From Fistularia commersonii (Eukaryota; Chordata; Actinopteri; Syngnathiformes; Fistulariidae): DNA of 64,000 bases. The position numbers and the translations under genes are program-made. The notes under the pieces were generated by a model, which was not told the origin of the DNA, did no database searches, and worked only from the letters and a program-made list of their open reading frames with translations. Below, in pieces: positions 38,101 to 52,400 of this stretch. The stretch lies in contig JBBMNZ010000015.1 of assembly GCA_037954325.1 (NCBI GenBank), positions 13,744,501 through 13,808,500 on the forward strand, in the 5' to 3' direction. The stretch's first letter is position 1. Each line of letters starts with the position of its first letter.

Positions 38101-41100
38101 TTTTCGGACAGAAGCCAAAAATACTGTGTTTTTGTTAAAAAAAAAAAAAAAAAACAGGCATTTTAAAAGATTTTTCTAAAAAGATTCCTTATTAGCATGT
38201 GAGTTAGCGTAGCTATCATGATGTCAGTGATTCCTGTCTTGGCTGCAGCGGATTTCCTCCCGTTGGTACCTGCATGCAGCAGCAAACGCTGCCTGGGAGC
38301 AGCGGCTGGGGTTCGGCTCTGCACGGCGAAGTCTTCCACTTCCGTCTTATATTGAATATCGATTTTTGCCGATGTGGATTTTATCTTTATTTTTTTGGGG
38401 GTCCAATTAAGTAACTGTAAAAATCACTCATTCACTATCTGTACCGCTTATCCTGCACTCAGGGTTGCCAGGAGGGGCCGGAGCCTATCCGGGCTGTCAT
38501 TCACCCTGGACCCGTCCATCACATATAGAGACATACCGCCCTCTCATTCACTAGTCTGGGCAATTTAAGGTCTTCAATGAATCAACTGCATGTTGTGGAG
38601 TTGCGGAAGGGAACCGGAAAACCCGGAGAAAACCCGTGCCGACACACGGAAAGGCCACCTGTCTGAATCCAACCGGGGACCTTCTTGCTGTGAGGGAATC
38701 CCAAAACAGGTATTCCCAAAACCCATATTGTCTTAATTATTGGAAAATCTCATCAGGGGCGTGCAAAATATTACGAATGATTATTTAACATAAGTACTCA
38801 ATTATTACCAACTGATCACAAGTACTGGTAATTGGATTTTTCCGTATAGTTATTTGTCGCGGGGCTGTTGCGGCAGTGTCACAACATCCTCGGCTGAAGA
38901 GCTCTGGAGAGAGGCGGTTACTGTAATCCCGCTGTTATAAAAGGTGCAACCCTCCAGTATAGCCACAGCTGCTCTGTGCTTCACTGACTCAAATATCACC
39001 AGGTCAAGAGCTTCGGAGAGACGGGAGTCGAGCTGCGACTCCTTAATGATACACTTACTCACTGTCGCATTACAAATAAGTGGTTTTACGTGACGAGAAC
39101 AGTTGTTGACAGCTCGCTCAGATTTTTTTTTTTTTTTCCCCCTTTCAGATGACATTATTTTTTTTGGTTTATTAAATAGGAGACTGAATAGCGGTCCATT
39201 AATACGAAGCCCGATGTCATGTTAGAAACAAAACTGGAAATAGAACACTGGACGGGACGAGTGGTACAAAAAATATATTTCCAAGAGGTTGCTGTGAAGC
39301 AAAGGGTTTTTGTTTTTTTTCAGAATTCTGCTTCTTTCTGAGTGCTTACCCCGGGCCAAAAATACTGATTTGAAATATCTTAATGACGAATTGTGTTTGT
39401 TCAGGAAATATCGAGCACACGAGAGACAACTTGCCCTCTGTATCCTAAATCCTTATTGTGATGCAAAAGCCAGTGACTAAATGTTGGTATTTAATAAGTT
39501 GGGAGTGCATCGGGGCGGGGGGTAAATACTTAGAACTGAGCTGCAGAGCGAGCGCCTTCGGTCATATGCGGTATGTGTCCTTTTTAATGGCCGAACACAT
39601 TAGGTACAATTTCCTGTGAAACACATTGCGGATTAGTTGTCCTTCACAGAGAACATGACGCTAATGAGAGTTAATGTAGGTTTGGGGGAGAGCTCCATTT
39701 ATATCCGACCTTCTGTGGAGCAGCTATAGCCAACAAACAGAGAGAAATTCTGCCCTTGTGTCCCGGCTCCCTCCGAGCAGAGAGGACAAACCCGGCCGCA
39801 CTTGAGTCCAACGCCGTCCATCGGTTCACGTGTCCAAATCCAAAGACGAGATTTTCAGTTCTTTGCGGTAAAGTGGAATCTTGAAGGAGAATCTGAGCTT
39901 TATCGTTTTGTTTTTTTTGTCCACATTGCGAGCCGATACAAGAGAATGTCGCAATTTCCAATCCATTTAAGACGAACTACTGACGACTCCTGACCAGGCT
40001 GAACCGTGACCCGCACACAAACACAAGTATGACCTGAGGCCGTGGCCATTTTCACATTACTTTTACGCTACTATAAAACCACAGACATAAAATATCAAAA
40101 ATGTAGCGCTGTTTTTGTCGGATGAAAGGTGGGAAGGGAAGGATGTCTGTCTGTCATGCACGGTTTAGCTACGTTACCAGTGCAAACAGGAGACTGTGAA
40201 AGTCTTTTGGGGAAAATAGAGCACCTCATGTCAAGTTCAAAACTACATATACATTTTTAAAATCTCCAGCAGTCCTCCTCAACCCCTGGGTTTTTTTTTT
40301 GTTTTTTTTTTTGCTGTGCAGCCACAGTATATCTGAGCGCCCACAGAGATCAGTGTGCGCCCTCACAGACAGACACTCCAAGGACTATCGCTCATTACCA
40401 TCCTCCTTTTAAGTGTTACATGTTTTATTAAAACACACTCAAATGCAATCTTGCCACACGGTAAAAAAAAAAAACCCCGCCTGTGGCCACTGCTACGCTT
40501 GAAAATTGTTCCAACGAAACAAGATTGTCCTCCAAGGAAAAAGCATCTTTAAAAATGCTGAAGGGACAGCAGCCATCGAGTATGTGACTTGAGGATGCTG
40601 TTTTGACCAAAGAAGAAAAAGAAGGTTGATTGTCGATCGCTGAAATGTCCACGTGTTGCGATTTTTCGAATTTGAGCAAAATCATTATTTGATCATCTTG
40701 GTCGGAGATGAGTTGGACCCATTTGCCTTAAAAATTACAAAATACCAAGCCTGGTTGAAACATTGGGTATCTTTGACACCCACTGTGTCTTTAATAGATA
40801 TAATATGCTTATTAACAAACACTTACATCAACATGTTTGAAATTTTTTTTTTTATATTTCTTTTTGGGTTTTGGTGGCGTATAGAAATACAAAACTTCAA
40901 CACTTACTGGAGCAACAGTTTTGGGTGTTTTTGATGTCTTTTGTGTATATTCCTTCATGATGCAGACCTTTCTAAGCAGGAATGTTTTGTTTGTTTTTTT
41001 GTCAATTTACATTCCTTTTTCAAGTTAAGATGTGACATATTTGTCTCCTGTGGTCTCGGGGCAGTCCGATAAATATTCAGGAAAGAAAACACTCCTCTCC

Positions 41101-41745
41101 CTCCGCCAATAAGACCCCGGAGCTGTTCTGTGATCCACAAATTGGTGTGATGATACATTGACTGAAGTCACACTGTCAGGTCAGCGCCAGACAAGGTGCC
41201 TTTATGCATCGGTAGCCCGAAGGCAATATTCTAATAGAACTAAAGGGTATAGTTCTCAGTAATAGACTAAATGTGCTGTAATTTATTCTACACTGTCTCA
41301 AACACACACTTGTCATTCAGCTTTGGTTCGGAGCAGTGGATTCTGCAATCGGTATGTGCGTGCAGGTGTGAGTTGATCAACTGTTGGCTTAAGTGTAAAA
41401 CAACCTACCTGCAAAAAACATAAATGCTTTATTTATTGCAGAACTTCGAAACGCAGCGGGGGGCATCGGATGTGCCCGTGTGGCCTTGGGAAAACACCAC
41501 ATTTTTTGAAATGGTTTCAGGAAAATAGGTTCATTCGTAAGATTAAATCAGTAAAATGCAAAACATATTAAACATTTCCCTATGAGCAAAGACTTGGCGG
41601 CAAGCATGAACCCCATCTGCCTCGACCAGTTGGGGTGGGAAGACAAAGAGAGTGAGAGAGAGAAGGACAGAAGAGAGATAGAAGGCAAGAAAATGAAAGA
41701 ACATTATCCATTACCTCTAATATCAGTAAACCTGACGGTTTAGAG
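38101..41745. other. Intergenic, one SINE remnant, no gene seen
   Basis: 38427-38700 is a reversed SINE (listed separately). Remaining sequence has T- and A-runs and no supported exon. Confidence 0.5.
38427..38700 (-). repeat. Teleost tRNA-derived SINE, reverse orientation
   Basis: Contains CACTATCTGTACCGCTTATC, GGGGCCGGAGCCTATCCGGG, GGGCAATTTAAGG, ACCCGGAGAAAACCC and AACCGGGGACCTTCTTGCTG in the expected order. The most complete SINE copy in the window. Confidence 0.85.
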
Positions 41746-42202
41746 CAGAGGTGTCTAACTCAAAACACAGTGGGCCAAAATTCAAAACTGGGACAAAGTC
41801 ATGGGCCAACATGGATATTTATTGAAAAAAATCTTCCTCCAGATATTACAATGAATCTTTTCATTTGGACCCAAACAAGTTTTGCTTAAAAACCAAATAT
41901 GGAACAAGCATAGCTTAATACTATACAATATATAACTTCATATTGCACACATACAAAATCCTGTTTTCTGCCTTAGTAGCAGGGTGCCAGTATTAGCATA
42001 AGGTCGCTATGGCTACTGTACACAGAGGAGAGGGCGTTTATGGGTCCTGTTGTGATTTTCATGCCAAAACACCAACAGAAAATTCTGGGATTTGTAGAAT
42101 TAGCGTCTGTAGGCACTGTAGGTGTCAAACTCTGGCCCACGGGCCAAATATAATTACAGTGCGGGCCAACTTTGGCCCGCGGGCCAGAGTTTGACACCTA
42201 TG
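41746..42202 (-). mobile_element. Non-autonomous hAT-like element, family A, copy 2
   Basis: Inverted orientation relative to the copy at 834-1316. Ends are CAGAGGTGTCTAACTC and GAGTTTGACACCTATG. Flanking 8-mers are GTTTAGAG and GTTTAGAT (7 of 8 match). A second copy of the terminal sequence (AGGTGTCAAACTCTGGCCCA at 42119) faces the right terminus. Confidence 0.9.
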
Positions 42203-43748
42203 GTTTAGATCCCAGGTGTCAAACTCTTAGTGTCACCCAGGGTTTTATTGTACTCTCAGGTTGAACTGGACAAAAAGACATGACATGGCATGAAATTAAG
42301 TTGTCGTCAAAACTCAAGTTGGCATTAACGAACCGATGAAACTACCACAACGTCACAAACGTCATAATTTCCCTGCCACCTCCTGATGGCGTTTTGTACC
42401 AACAAACAGAGCGACACAGGTAGAATAGTGCCATTTACAAGGCCACGCCGCGTTGCATTGATTTACGTCATTGGTTGGCCACTTCTCCAAATTTGCAAAA
42501 ATTTCAGAACACACAATCTACTTTTCCCCCCCCGAAACGCCAAACAGAATTGTTAGCATTAGCAGCAACCTGTGACAAATTCGAGTTCTCAATGCCGCTT
42601 ACAGCACAGCATGGCCGCGCTATTGCTCATTATCTTAATTACAGATTTCCACAAGGGGCCAGAAGGCCATGCCTATGGCAGTGTGGTGTTAACAGCGGAT
42701 ATCTGTGTGAAAAGCAGCGCGGAATCCAGTCTTTTCTTTATCTGTGTTAAATTCACAAGATGGAAATCACAAAAGGGGTCTGCAGTCAATTCAGAGCAGT
42801 TGTGAAGGATAACCAGAGGTAACACGGTAGCTTTCCTCCTGCGGTCCATCACCTGAATATTAACACGACTTTCCAATGTGTAACATTGTAATGAATAACT
42901 GATAACAGTTGAGGAATAATAATGGTCACATGCATGAAACGGATGAAGGATTTTTTTTTTTTTGTCGAAATGTAGACATTGTAGGGATTATATCAGTGAA
43001 ATAAAAATGTTCATATTAAAAGCGTTAAATTTATGAATACTCTTTGCTATCCTCCCCATTTGATTCCACATTTCCTGAAAGGTGTGCACTGAATGCAGCA
43101 AAATACATTTTCTTTTCCAAAAGTCTGTTGTGTAAATATAAAAACCCATCATTGTTTGCTCACTGTACAGAATGGCGACAACGCGATGCCAAGCCCTCCC
43201 CTTTGCACTTCTTCTGTTGCTATAACAGACTCTGACTTTTATTTTGAGTTAAAGCCCACGTGCATAGCCCTTCGCTTGAATGAAATATGTATATTTGTAC
43301 AGAAAATCAGCACAGTTTTTCTGTTCCTGTTTATTTTTCTTTTCTAAAATAAAACTTTCAATGGCGATACACGGCACCCTGTCTCTTTATTCCGGTTGTA
43401 TTGCCATCTCGGTTTTGTTTAAATAGTCCAAACTAAATAATGGAACACATGTCAGAGCAAGGCCGAGCACAGCAGATATCCAGCGCTTATACGGCATTTC
43501 AATGACATCTCGACCGTCTCGTATTTGATAATAATGCATGTGGACTAGTTTTGTCACGGCGTCATCCTGATGCGGCCGCCGTTCCCATCTTGACAACGTT
43601 CAGCAATGAACCGTTCGCCCGTGATTTGATTTAATGACCATCTCAGCTGGATCGGGAACGGTCCTATATGGTTATGGAATCCTGGATGGCATATCATTTT
43701 CCATGCTGTGGTGAAGGCCATGTCAGGCTTAAGAAAAATACTGTATAA
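42203..43748. other. Intergenic, no gene seen
   Basis: 42213-42227 is a lone family A terminus (CAGGTGTCAAACTCT) next to the copy 2 element. Remaining sequence is unique. Confidence 0.5.
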
Positions 43749-44373
43749 CAGGGGGTCCCAAAACATTTCCTGCGAGGGCCGAATAAGTTTTCCCTTCTCT
43801 GACAGGGGGCCGGGCCAGTTTGTAACAAAAAAAATGTGATGATTGCAGAGGTGTCAAAACGTAAACATTTATCGTTTACCAGAAAGACAAAAAAAAAAAA
43901 AAAAAAAAAATATTTCTGGGATCTTGACAGGAAAAAAAAAAATAAAAAAAATAAAAAAAATCAGAAAATAAATAATAACATTATTAATTAATAATGTTAT
44001 TCTCTCATCTCTTGACAGATAAGACAAACAGCCTTTTCTTTGAATTAAAAAAAAAATAATTGTTTGTCCACTACAGGTTAAATACCCTGCATTCTGAATC
44101 TAATTTTCTCTCACCTAATCTTTTCGCCATTATTCTGTGTTATTTGACAGTGGTGTGTCCAGGGTTTTTTTTATTTTTGAGGAAGGTTTTTCAGATGAGG
44201 CACAGACTGCACAAGGGTGGAATAGAATGTTACGTTCTATGCATGTACAAGTCACGATTATGTGAGCCGAATGAAAAAAAAAATCATAATGTATCTCTGG
44301 TATTGTTCAGGGGCCGGGAAAAATATACAGGGGGGCCATATCTGGCCCCCGGGCCGTAGTTTGGGAACCACTG
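43749..44373 (-). mobile_element. Non-autonomous hAT-like element, family B, copy 1
   Basis: Ends CAGGGGGTCCCAAAAC and GTTTGGGAACCACTG (inverted). Perfect 8-bp duplication CTGTATAA at 43741-43748 and 44374-44381. 625 bp, A-rich centre, no transposase. Opposite orientation to the copy at 52058-52757. Confidence 0.93.
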
Positions 44374-44381
44374 CTGTATAA

Positions 44382-47330
44382 TCTACTGACAATGCAATCA
44401 GTAAACAATCAACCGCATGTTTCTTGGACCGGGAAGAAGCCGGAGAAGGTGCGGAAACACTACGTTGGCTCAGTGAGAACCCGCAATCTCCTGCATCTAG
44501 AGGAGCCCCGGTCAAATACGGGAAATAAACCAGGAAGCGTCTTGTGCGAGGCGGGAGTGCCAACCAAAGCTAACCGCTGCACGACCGTGAGCGATTACAT
44601 TGCTTTCCAATGACATCCCATATTTTTGACAATTTATTTAATCCCGATATGTCACAGATTCATAAAGTGGACCAACTGGAAAAACTTCACATAAAAATAA
44701 TTTTAGATATTAACAAGATGTTTGTATAATATTGGATTGTCGGTTAGATATCAACCAATCAAAAACACGTCGAACCGAAACCTCAACTGAATTTATAATC
44801 GGGTCATCTTGTTTTGATATGAATGATGTATTGCATATATGAAAATGAATTATTGGATTTCTCTGCACGTCTTCGAGACATCAAACAGTGTCGGTTTGAC
44901 CACTGTAGCGGTGATCCCGTCAGAAAGCACTTCAAGAAGTCTAACAGATGACGACCCCCACCTGAAGGTTCGTCCGGTGTAAACGTGAGCGGACATACAA
45001 ACAGGACTGGAGCGCCGAACGACTTAATGTGCAGGAATCCGGTGAAGTCGGCTGTAAATAACAGCGGATGAAAATAGAACCGATCGCATCGGGCGAAGAA
45101 AAACGGGACCACTTCTGCTTCAATCACGGTGAGGTTCGGGGTCAGGGGTGGCAGTCATTCAATATCCGGGAGTATCCAAGGTAACCGATCGCCTGACATG
45201 TTGGCCGTTGATAAGTGATGCCAGGCGTTTAGTAAATAATGTCAGCATTGACTGTGCAGAAGCCGATGAGAAGCTACTCATGAAGCATGTGTAAACACTG
45301 TCCAACTGCTTGATATTTCTACCATCTGCTTGTCTCCTTGTTTAAAAAAGAAAAAAAAAAGGAAAAAAAAAAAAAAAGAATCCTTTTCATTACTGATCCT
45401 GTTTGGAAATTCATTCTCTAGCCAAGAGGGGACTCTAGTGGCAAAAGGGTGTCATTGCATGTACTAAAAACTCCATTAACTCTATTAACCATCATAATTC
45501 ACCAGAATTGATAACCAGTAAACAAAAATGCTCTGAAATAAAAAGAATGCGAAGATTGTCATTGGTTGTTATTTTTGTCACTGCATGCAACACCTTACAG
45601 TGACAAATCAGGTTATATTATATCTACAGATTTCAACAGTGTCTCCTTTAGTCCGATTTAAATACACATTAACGATGCTGAGGAATGAAAGCAAAGGCGG
45701 CTAGAGAACATGTGTAAACACACAAAACCTGAAAAGAAGCTACAAAAATTGCAAACATGACAGAAAATTGACTGAAAACAAATTATGAATTGTGAATTTT
45801 CAAAAAAAAAAAAAAAAACGTAATTGGTATTGTTTTTAAAAGTTGAGAGCTTAAACAATATGACGGGACATAGTATTTAACATGAAAAATAACATCCGCT
45901 GAAAAAAAAACGGCGATTTGTGACGCTCACAAGACAAGATAAATCTATTATCTTGAGGGCCTCAGGTGGGAATCGGTACGACACACTAAACCCAAGTGAA
46001 TCCATTTGATCGGTTGGGCTTCTGTGACGAGGGTCCGTCACAGCCACTCAAACAAAGCAAAGAAAGGCAGGGCCGAGGATGACGGACGGGAAAATTTTCA
46101 CGAAGCCGTCCTATAAAACCCTTCGGCGGTGCATATTTCTAATTCTGTAATGTATGTATGTGCGTATAATAGCTGGTGATCCATGTGCTGCAGGCTGCAG
46201 GGATGGCAGGCGGAGCAACAGAAGCACCTCAGGACGCTCTGAGCACTAAGTGACCGATACATCAAGCTTTGGAGATAATGTGGGATATTCTTCTTCGGCG
46301 CCACGGTGTAAAGTAAGTCTAATTTATGAATAATTCAGTACTTTATCGGACACTTTACTTGTTTTACTGGACACAGGCACACAAACACACACACACACAA
46401 GAGCGTGATTACAATGGGGTGATTTAGGGAGTACATTTTTTTTGTCATTTCCTTGTTCAACTGATTCTCTCTTTCTTTCAATATGCATGAATGGAAAAAA
46501 AGCAGAATGCTGGTTTTGGATGCTTGAAATCGGATTTAAAAAAAAAAAAAGATAATAAAACTTTTTTCTCGCATTATACAGAAGGTGAGAAGTGCACTGA
46601 GTTGTTGATATGGTCCCCAAAACATCTGGCTTGTCTCTCCTGGCCCTGATCTGTCAAACGTCTTATCATTTATTCCGAGCTCTGCTTTGACTCCACATTC
46701 TACTGCAAATGAAGCACGAATGCTGTATTAGATAATTCATAATGTTTTTCTCCTCCTCTTTATTCGGTTTAACAGCGCCCCTGTCATCTTGCCGTTGTCT
46801 CGTCTTAAGAATGGAAACCTGTTTTTTTAAAATCGCTTCCTTGCATTTTCCATTAACAGCACGAGTCAGCCGCTGACGTTCTGCAACTTTAAATCAATAA
46901 GACGCCGTAAATACCCGTGCAGAGATAATATTGTGCAGACAAAAGGCACGTGAATGCATTCCGGTGAACTAAGAAGCACCAATGCAAACCAGCTCGGACA
47001 AACCTCGCTTAGGGAGACAAATGCAGTATACCTGTGCCGGCGTGCGGCGCTCCCTGTGGACCGCCGCACGACGCCGGAACAGCAAGTGTGCAGATTGTGA
47101 GCAGGTGCACGCCGGACTAAGACGGAGGGCCTAGAAGAAATGGGTCACTCGGAGGGCGCAAAGCGAGCCCAACGGGGGAGGGAACAGGAGATACGGGGAA
47201 GGTGCTGGGATAGCTGGAGGGAGCCGAGGCAAACCGAGATAGACGGGAATGAAGGAGACAAGGAGCGAGAGATGGGAATTTAAGATGCAAGAAAACAGAA
47301 TCCAAACGTTGGACTTTTACTATCTGTTCA
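44382..47330. other. Intergenic, no gene seen
   Basis: A-runs near 45350-45375, a short CA run at 46383-46399, otherwise unique. No supported exon. Confidence 0.5.
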
Positions 47331-47549
47331 TCCTGCAGGGCTCGAGAAGGTGGACTTGTAGTTGATGAATGGGTCGCCATGGTAATGCAGAATGTCGGCG
47401 TCATGCAGGGCTGTCATATGCGAGTGTCTTCCCTCAGGAGGAGGCTGGCCTTCCACAGGGTCAAGTGAGTGCCGTCGTGGATTCTCAACACTGTCGCCGT
47501 AGATTTTATCTTGTAAAAAACAAGGTCTTTTTCTGTTTCTCACTACCAA
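47331..47549 (-). CDS. Unidentified candidate terminal coding exon
   Basis: A minus-strand frame ends ...FINYKSTFSSPAG and then TGA (stop at 47328-47330). From KIYGDSVENPRRHSLDP onward the codons are nearly all well used (GAC, TAC, CTG, ATC, AAG), unlike chance frames nearby. A pyrimidine-rich CCTTGTTTTTTACAAG before KIYGD could be a splice acceptor on that strand. I recognise no protein family and found no partner exons. It might be the last exon of a minus-strand gene, an exon remnant or chance. Confidence 0.35.
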
Positions 47550-49385
<1,836 letters not shown>

Positions 49386-49408
49386 ATGAAAGGCTTTAAG
49401 CTTACCTG
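49386..49408 (+). CDS. gramd1b: gramd1b first coding exon (start codon)
   Basis: ATG AAA GGC TTT AAG CTT ACC TG then donor GTAAGG encodes MKGFKLT plus two bases of a Cys codon. The T that opens the next exon (58371) completes TGT. This reproduces the human N-terminus MKGFKLSC with one substitution and the correct split codon, so I accept it although only 23 nt are coding. The start context is weak (C at -3, A at +4). An in-frame Met in NMVEK of the next exon could start other isoforms. The 5' leader lies upstream, probably from about 49190. Confidence 0.88.
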
Positions 49409-52400
49409 GTAAGGTTTCTGATGCTTCCTCTGCAAACCACAGGCACACGCAACATTTTACCACGCAGTTAATAAAAGATTTGAGGTTTTTTTTTTAACTT
49501 GTTGTAGTGCCTGTGGCCTGATGGAATTTGTAAAAGGTTGCTTTTTACTCTGAATTGTGCTTTAAAATAATTGCAACGTAGTCTAGGAGCCTCCTGACCT
49601 CTTCAGCAGAGTCGCAGGTACTCGGAATTCTGATCTGTTCAAAGTGTCAGTCGGTTCCTAGAGTGAAAGATACAAATCTGTTTCCTGCAACCCCTGGACT
49701 ACTTGGATAAAATGCAAATACAGCAACATGTGCCACAAACAGTAAAAGTAAAGATAATAATGGATTGAATGTGAAAAAAAAAGAAATATGAAATATTCAC
49801 TGATTCATATTGGCCAGGCTTCAACCAATATCTAATAAGGATCAAAAATGGTCTGATTAGATGATTTTTTGGGATTTTCTCAAGGTAGATCAAATCAAAA
49901 TAGGTCACATTTTTACAACAAAATGCAGTAACAGTATGTTAGTTCACATGTAGTGAAATCAGTCGGAGATACTGGAACAGCTGCATAACCTCAATACAAC
50001 TGACCAGCTTTTTACAAATACCGCACTGCCTCCAACACACAGCCTTAATCCTTTGCCCTTTTGGTAATGTGTTGGCCGGAGCTGCAGCTGCAATCACCCG
50101 GAGACACGCGTGCCAAGTTCTGACTTAACACAGAATAACTTTCTCCACAAAAAAAAAAACAGGGTCAACCTCCAAATGATACCTATTTTAGTAAATCCCT
50201 GATCAAGGAACTCCAAAGGAAACCCGTACCGCTTTGGAAAGCAGCGTCAATGCTCAAGTAGCATTGGGAGCTGCATTCTTGCAAATAACCAGCAGGGGGT
50301 GACCTAAGTAGGTAGGAGATGACTGACCCACAAATTTGGAAGCATTTCCCGTCTTAATTCGCCAACAAACTTGGAATGATATTTCTATTTAAATCAGCTC
50401 GTTGCCCGCCCAGTAGAATGCGATATAACGTTAAACGTACACCGGAATAGTGACCTGAAACAGCTCTTAGTCGCAATATGGTCCTCTAAAACGGACCATC
50501 CATGGGGCTGCAGAGCAGCTGTGCAAACATCCCCCGCTGCACGAACGAATGAGTGATTTCATGCTCTCAACAGTCTCTGGAGAGATGAACTGACCAGTGT
50601 ACCGTCATCAAATGATAGTAGCTCACAAATAGCAAGATTACTTTACTTTTCCTATTCCTATTAGGAATAAATGTACATAAAAAAAAATAAAAGAAATGAC
50701 AGAAGCATCTATGACAGCTTGCCCACCTCGTGCAGCCCCTTTCTTTTTTTCCCCACATATAATATGCAAATCTGTGATTAAGAATTTGTTAAAAATATGT
50801 TTTTTTAGGTCCTCTGCAGATTCTTTAGACTGAGTTTACTTGAAGATTTAAACTTCCCATGTTTTGTTACTCCTCAGCAAACAAACCTTTGAAAATTGTC
50901 AAAGCCGTCATTTCTTTTTCTTCGGTCTACATGGACAGTACAATTTTAATCAGCTTTTTTAATGCTAAGAAATGTATATAATTAAAATAAATAAATATTT
51001 TTTGATGATTAATAAATGAATTAAGTTAGATTATCATTAATCATTCTTTTAGGCTCTTACTTTACTGCTCACAGCAATAAATTGTGTACTGAACCAACTA
51101 TTTCATAACATAACAACACCAGCATTTTTGTCCGGGAAGCATCAGAATGTGGCAAAATTCCAATTTTGCATAATTAGGAGAACATCCTCTGAGATCAGCG
51201 TTCATCATCACACCTTTAGCTCTCCTTATTAAGACTGCACAAAATTAGACCTGAGCAACCTAAGAATAAATGCGTATTAAGAACAGTGTCAAAAAGAAGT
51301 CCACAGCGGTGGCCCAAACAACTGAATTCAGAAAGAAGCTGAATTTTTTTCCACATGACTTTCGCTAAAACTAACTTCTACATGTCACCAACTCCCCCGC
51401 TGAGGGAGAGCTTTTCTTTCTGCTCTCTGCTGTTCGGAGGCCTTTCTCCCACGTGCACGTCCCGTCGTGTGTCATCCCCACTTTGTCTCCGGGTCTTACT
51501 TCCTCCACCGTGCTTCTCACCGGCAGAACTTCTCTTCCCCGTTTTCATTCCTTGTGAGACCTTATTTCCTGAGTTCTCTCCTTAAACTGCTGTGAGGTGT
51601 CGATGAAACACACATGGGAACTCACGGTTCCCAGCGTGTGTCCCAAAGGGGCAGTAACCATCTCTTTTATCCTCTTATCCAAAGTTTTGGCAGCATTATC
51701 TAAACTAAAAGTCACTGGGAGGCTGAAGTGTCGAGTAGAGCGACACATCCCTAGATTTTTATGGATTACGCATCGTTTTGTGACGGCGCTCCTCGGTGTA
51801 ACACGAACGCAAGAATCCAACAGCACGGCCGTAAATCCAATAAGTGTTCACCGAAAGCTGCGCGGCTTTCAGATGCAGAAATGAAAGTTCCTATCTTGGT
51901 AGCCGGAGCTCAACGAAGGCATGGGTAGCGTAATTTACTCTTCTGCAGTAGTCAGAATATCAGAAGCTCGTTTGTTATTATTACCAAAATATCATGCATT
52001 TGCTTGGCTCTCTGTTTAAATATCCTAGCATATGAGCTATGCATTATTCATCTATATCAGTGGTCCCCAAACTACGGCCCGGGGGCCGGATACGGCCCAC
52101 CTCCACATTTTGCCCGGCCCCTGAACAATACCAGAGATGCATTATGATTTTTTTTTTAATTCAGGCCACGTAATTGTGACTGGTACATGTATAGAATGTA
52201 ACATTCTAGTCCACCCTTCTACAGTCTGTGCCTCATCTGAAACCCCTCCCTCAAAAAAAAAAAAAAAAAAAAAATCCTGGACACACCCCTGTCAAATAAC
52301 ACAGAATAATGGCGAAAACATTAGGTAAGAGAAAAATAGATTCAGAATGCAGGGTATTTAACCTGGTAGGTGTATTTATCTTGGTAGGTGTTGGTATAAG

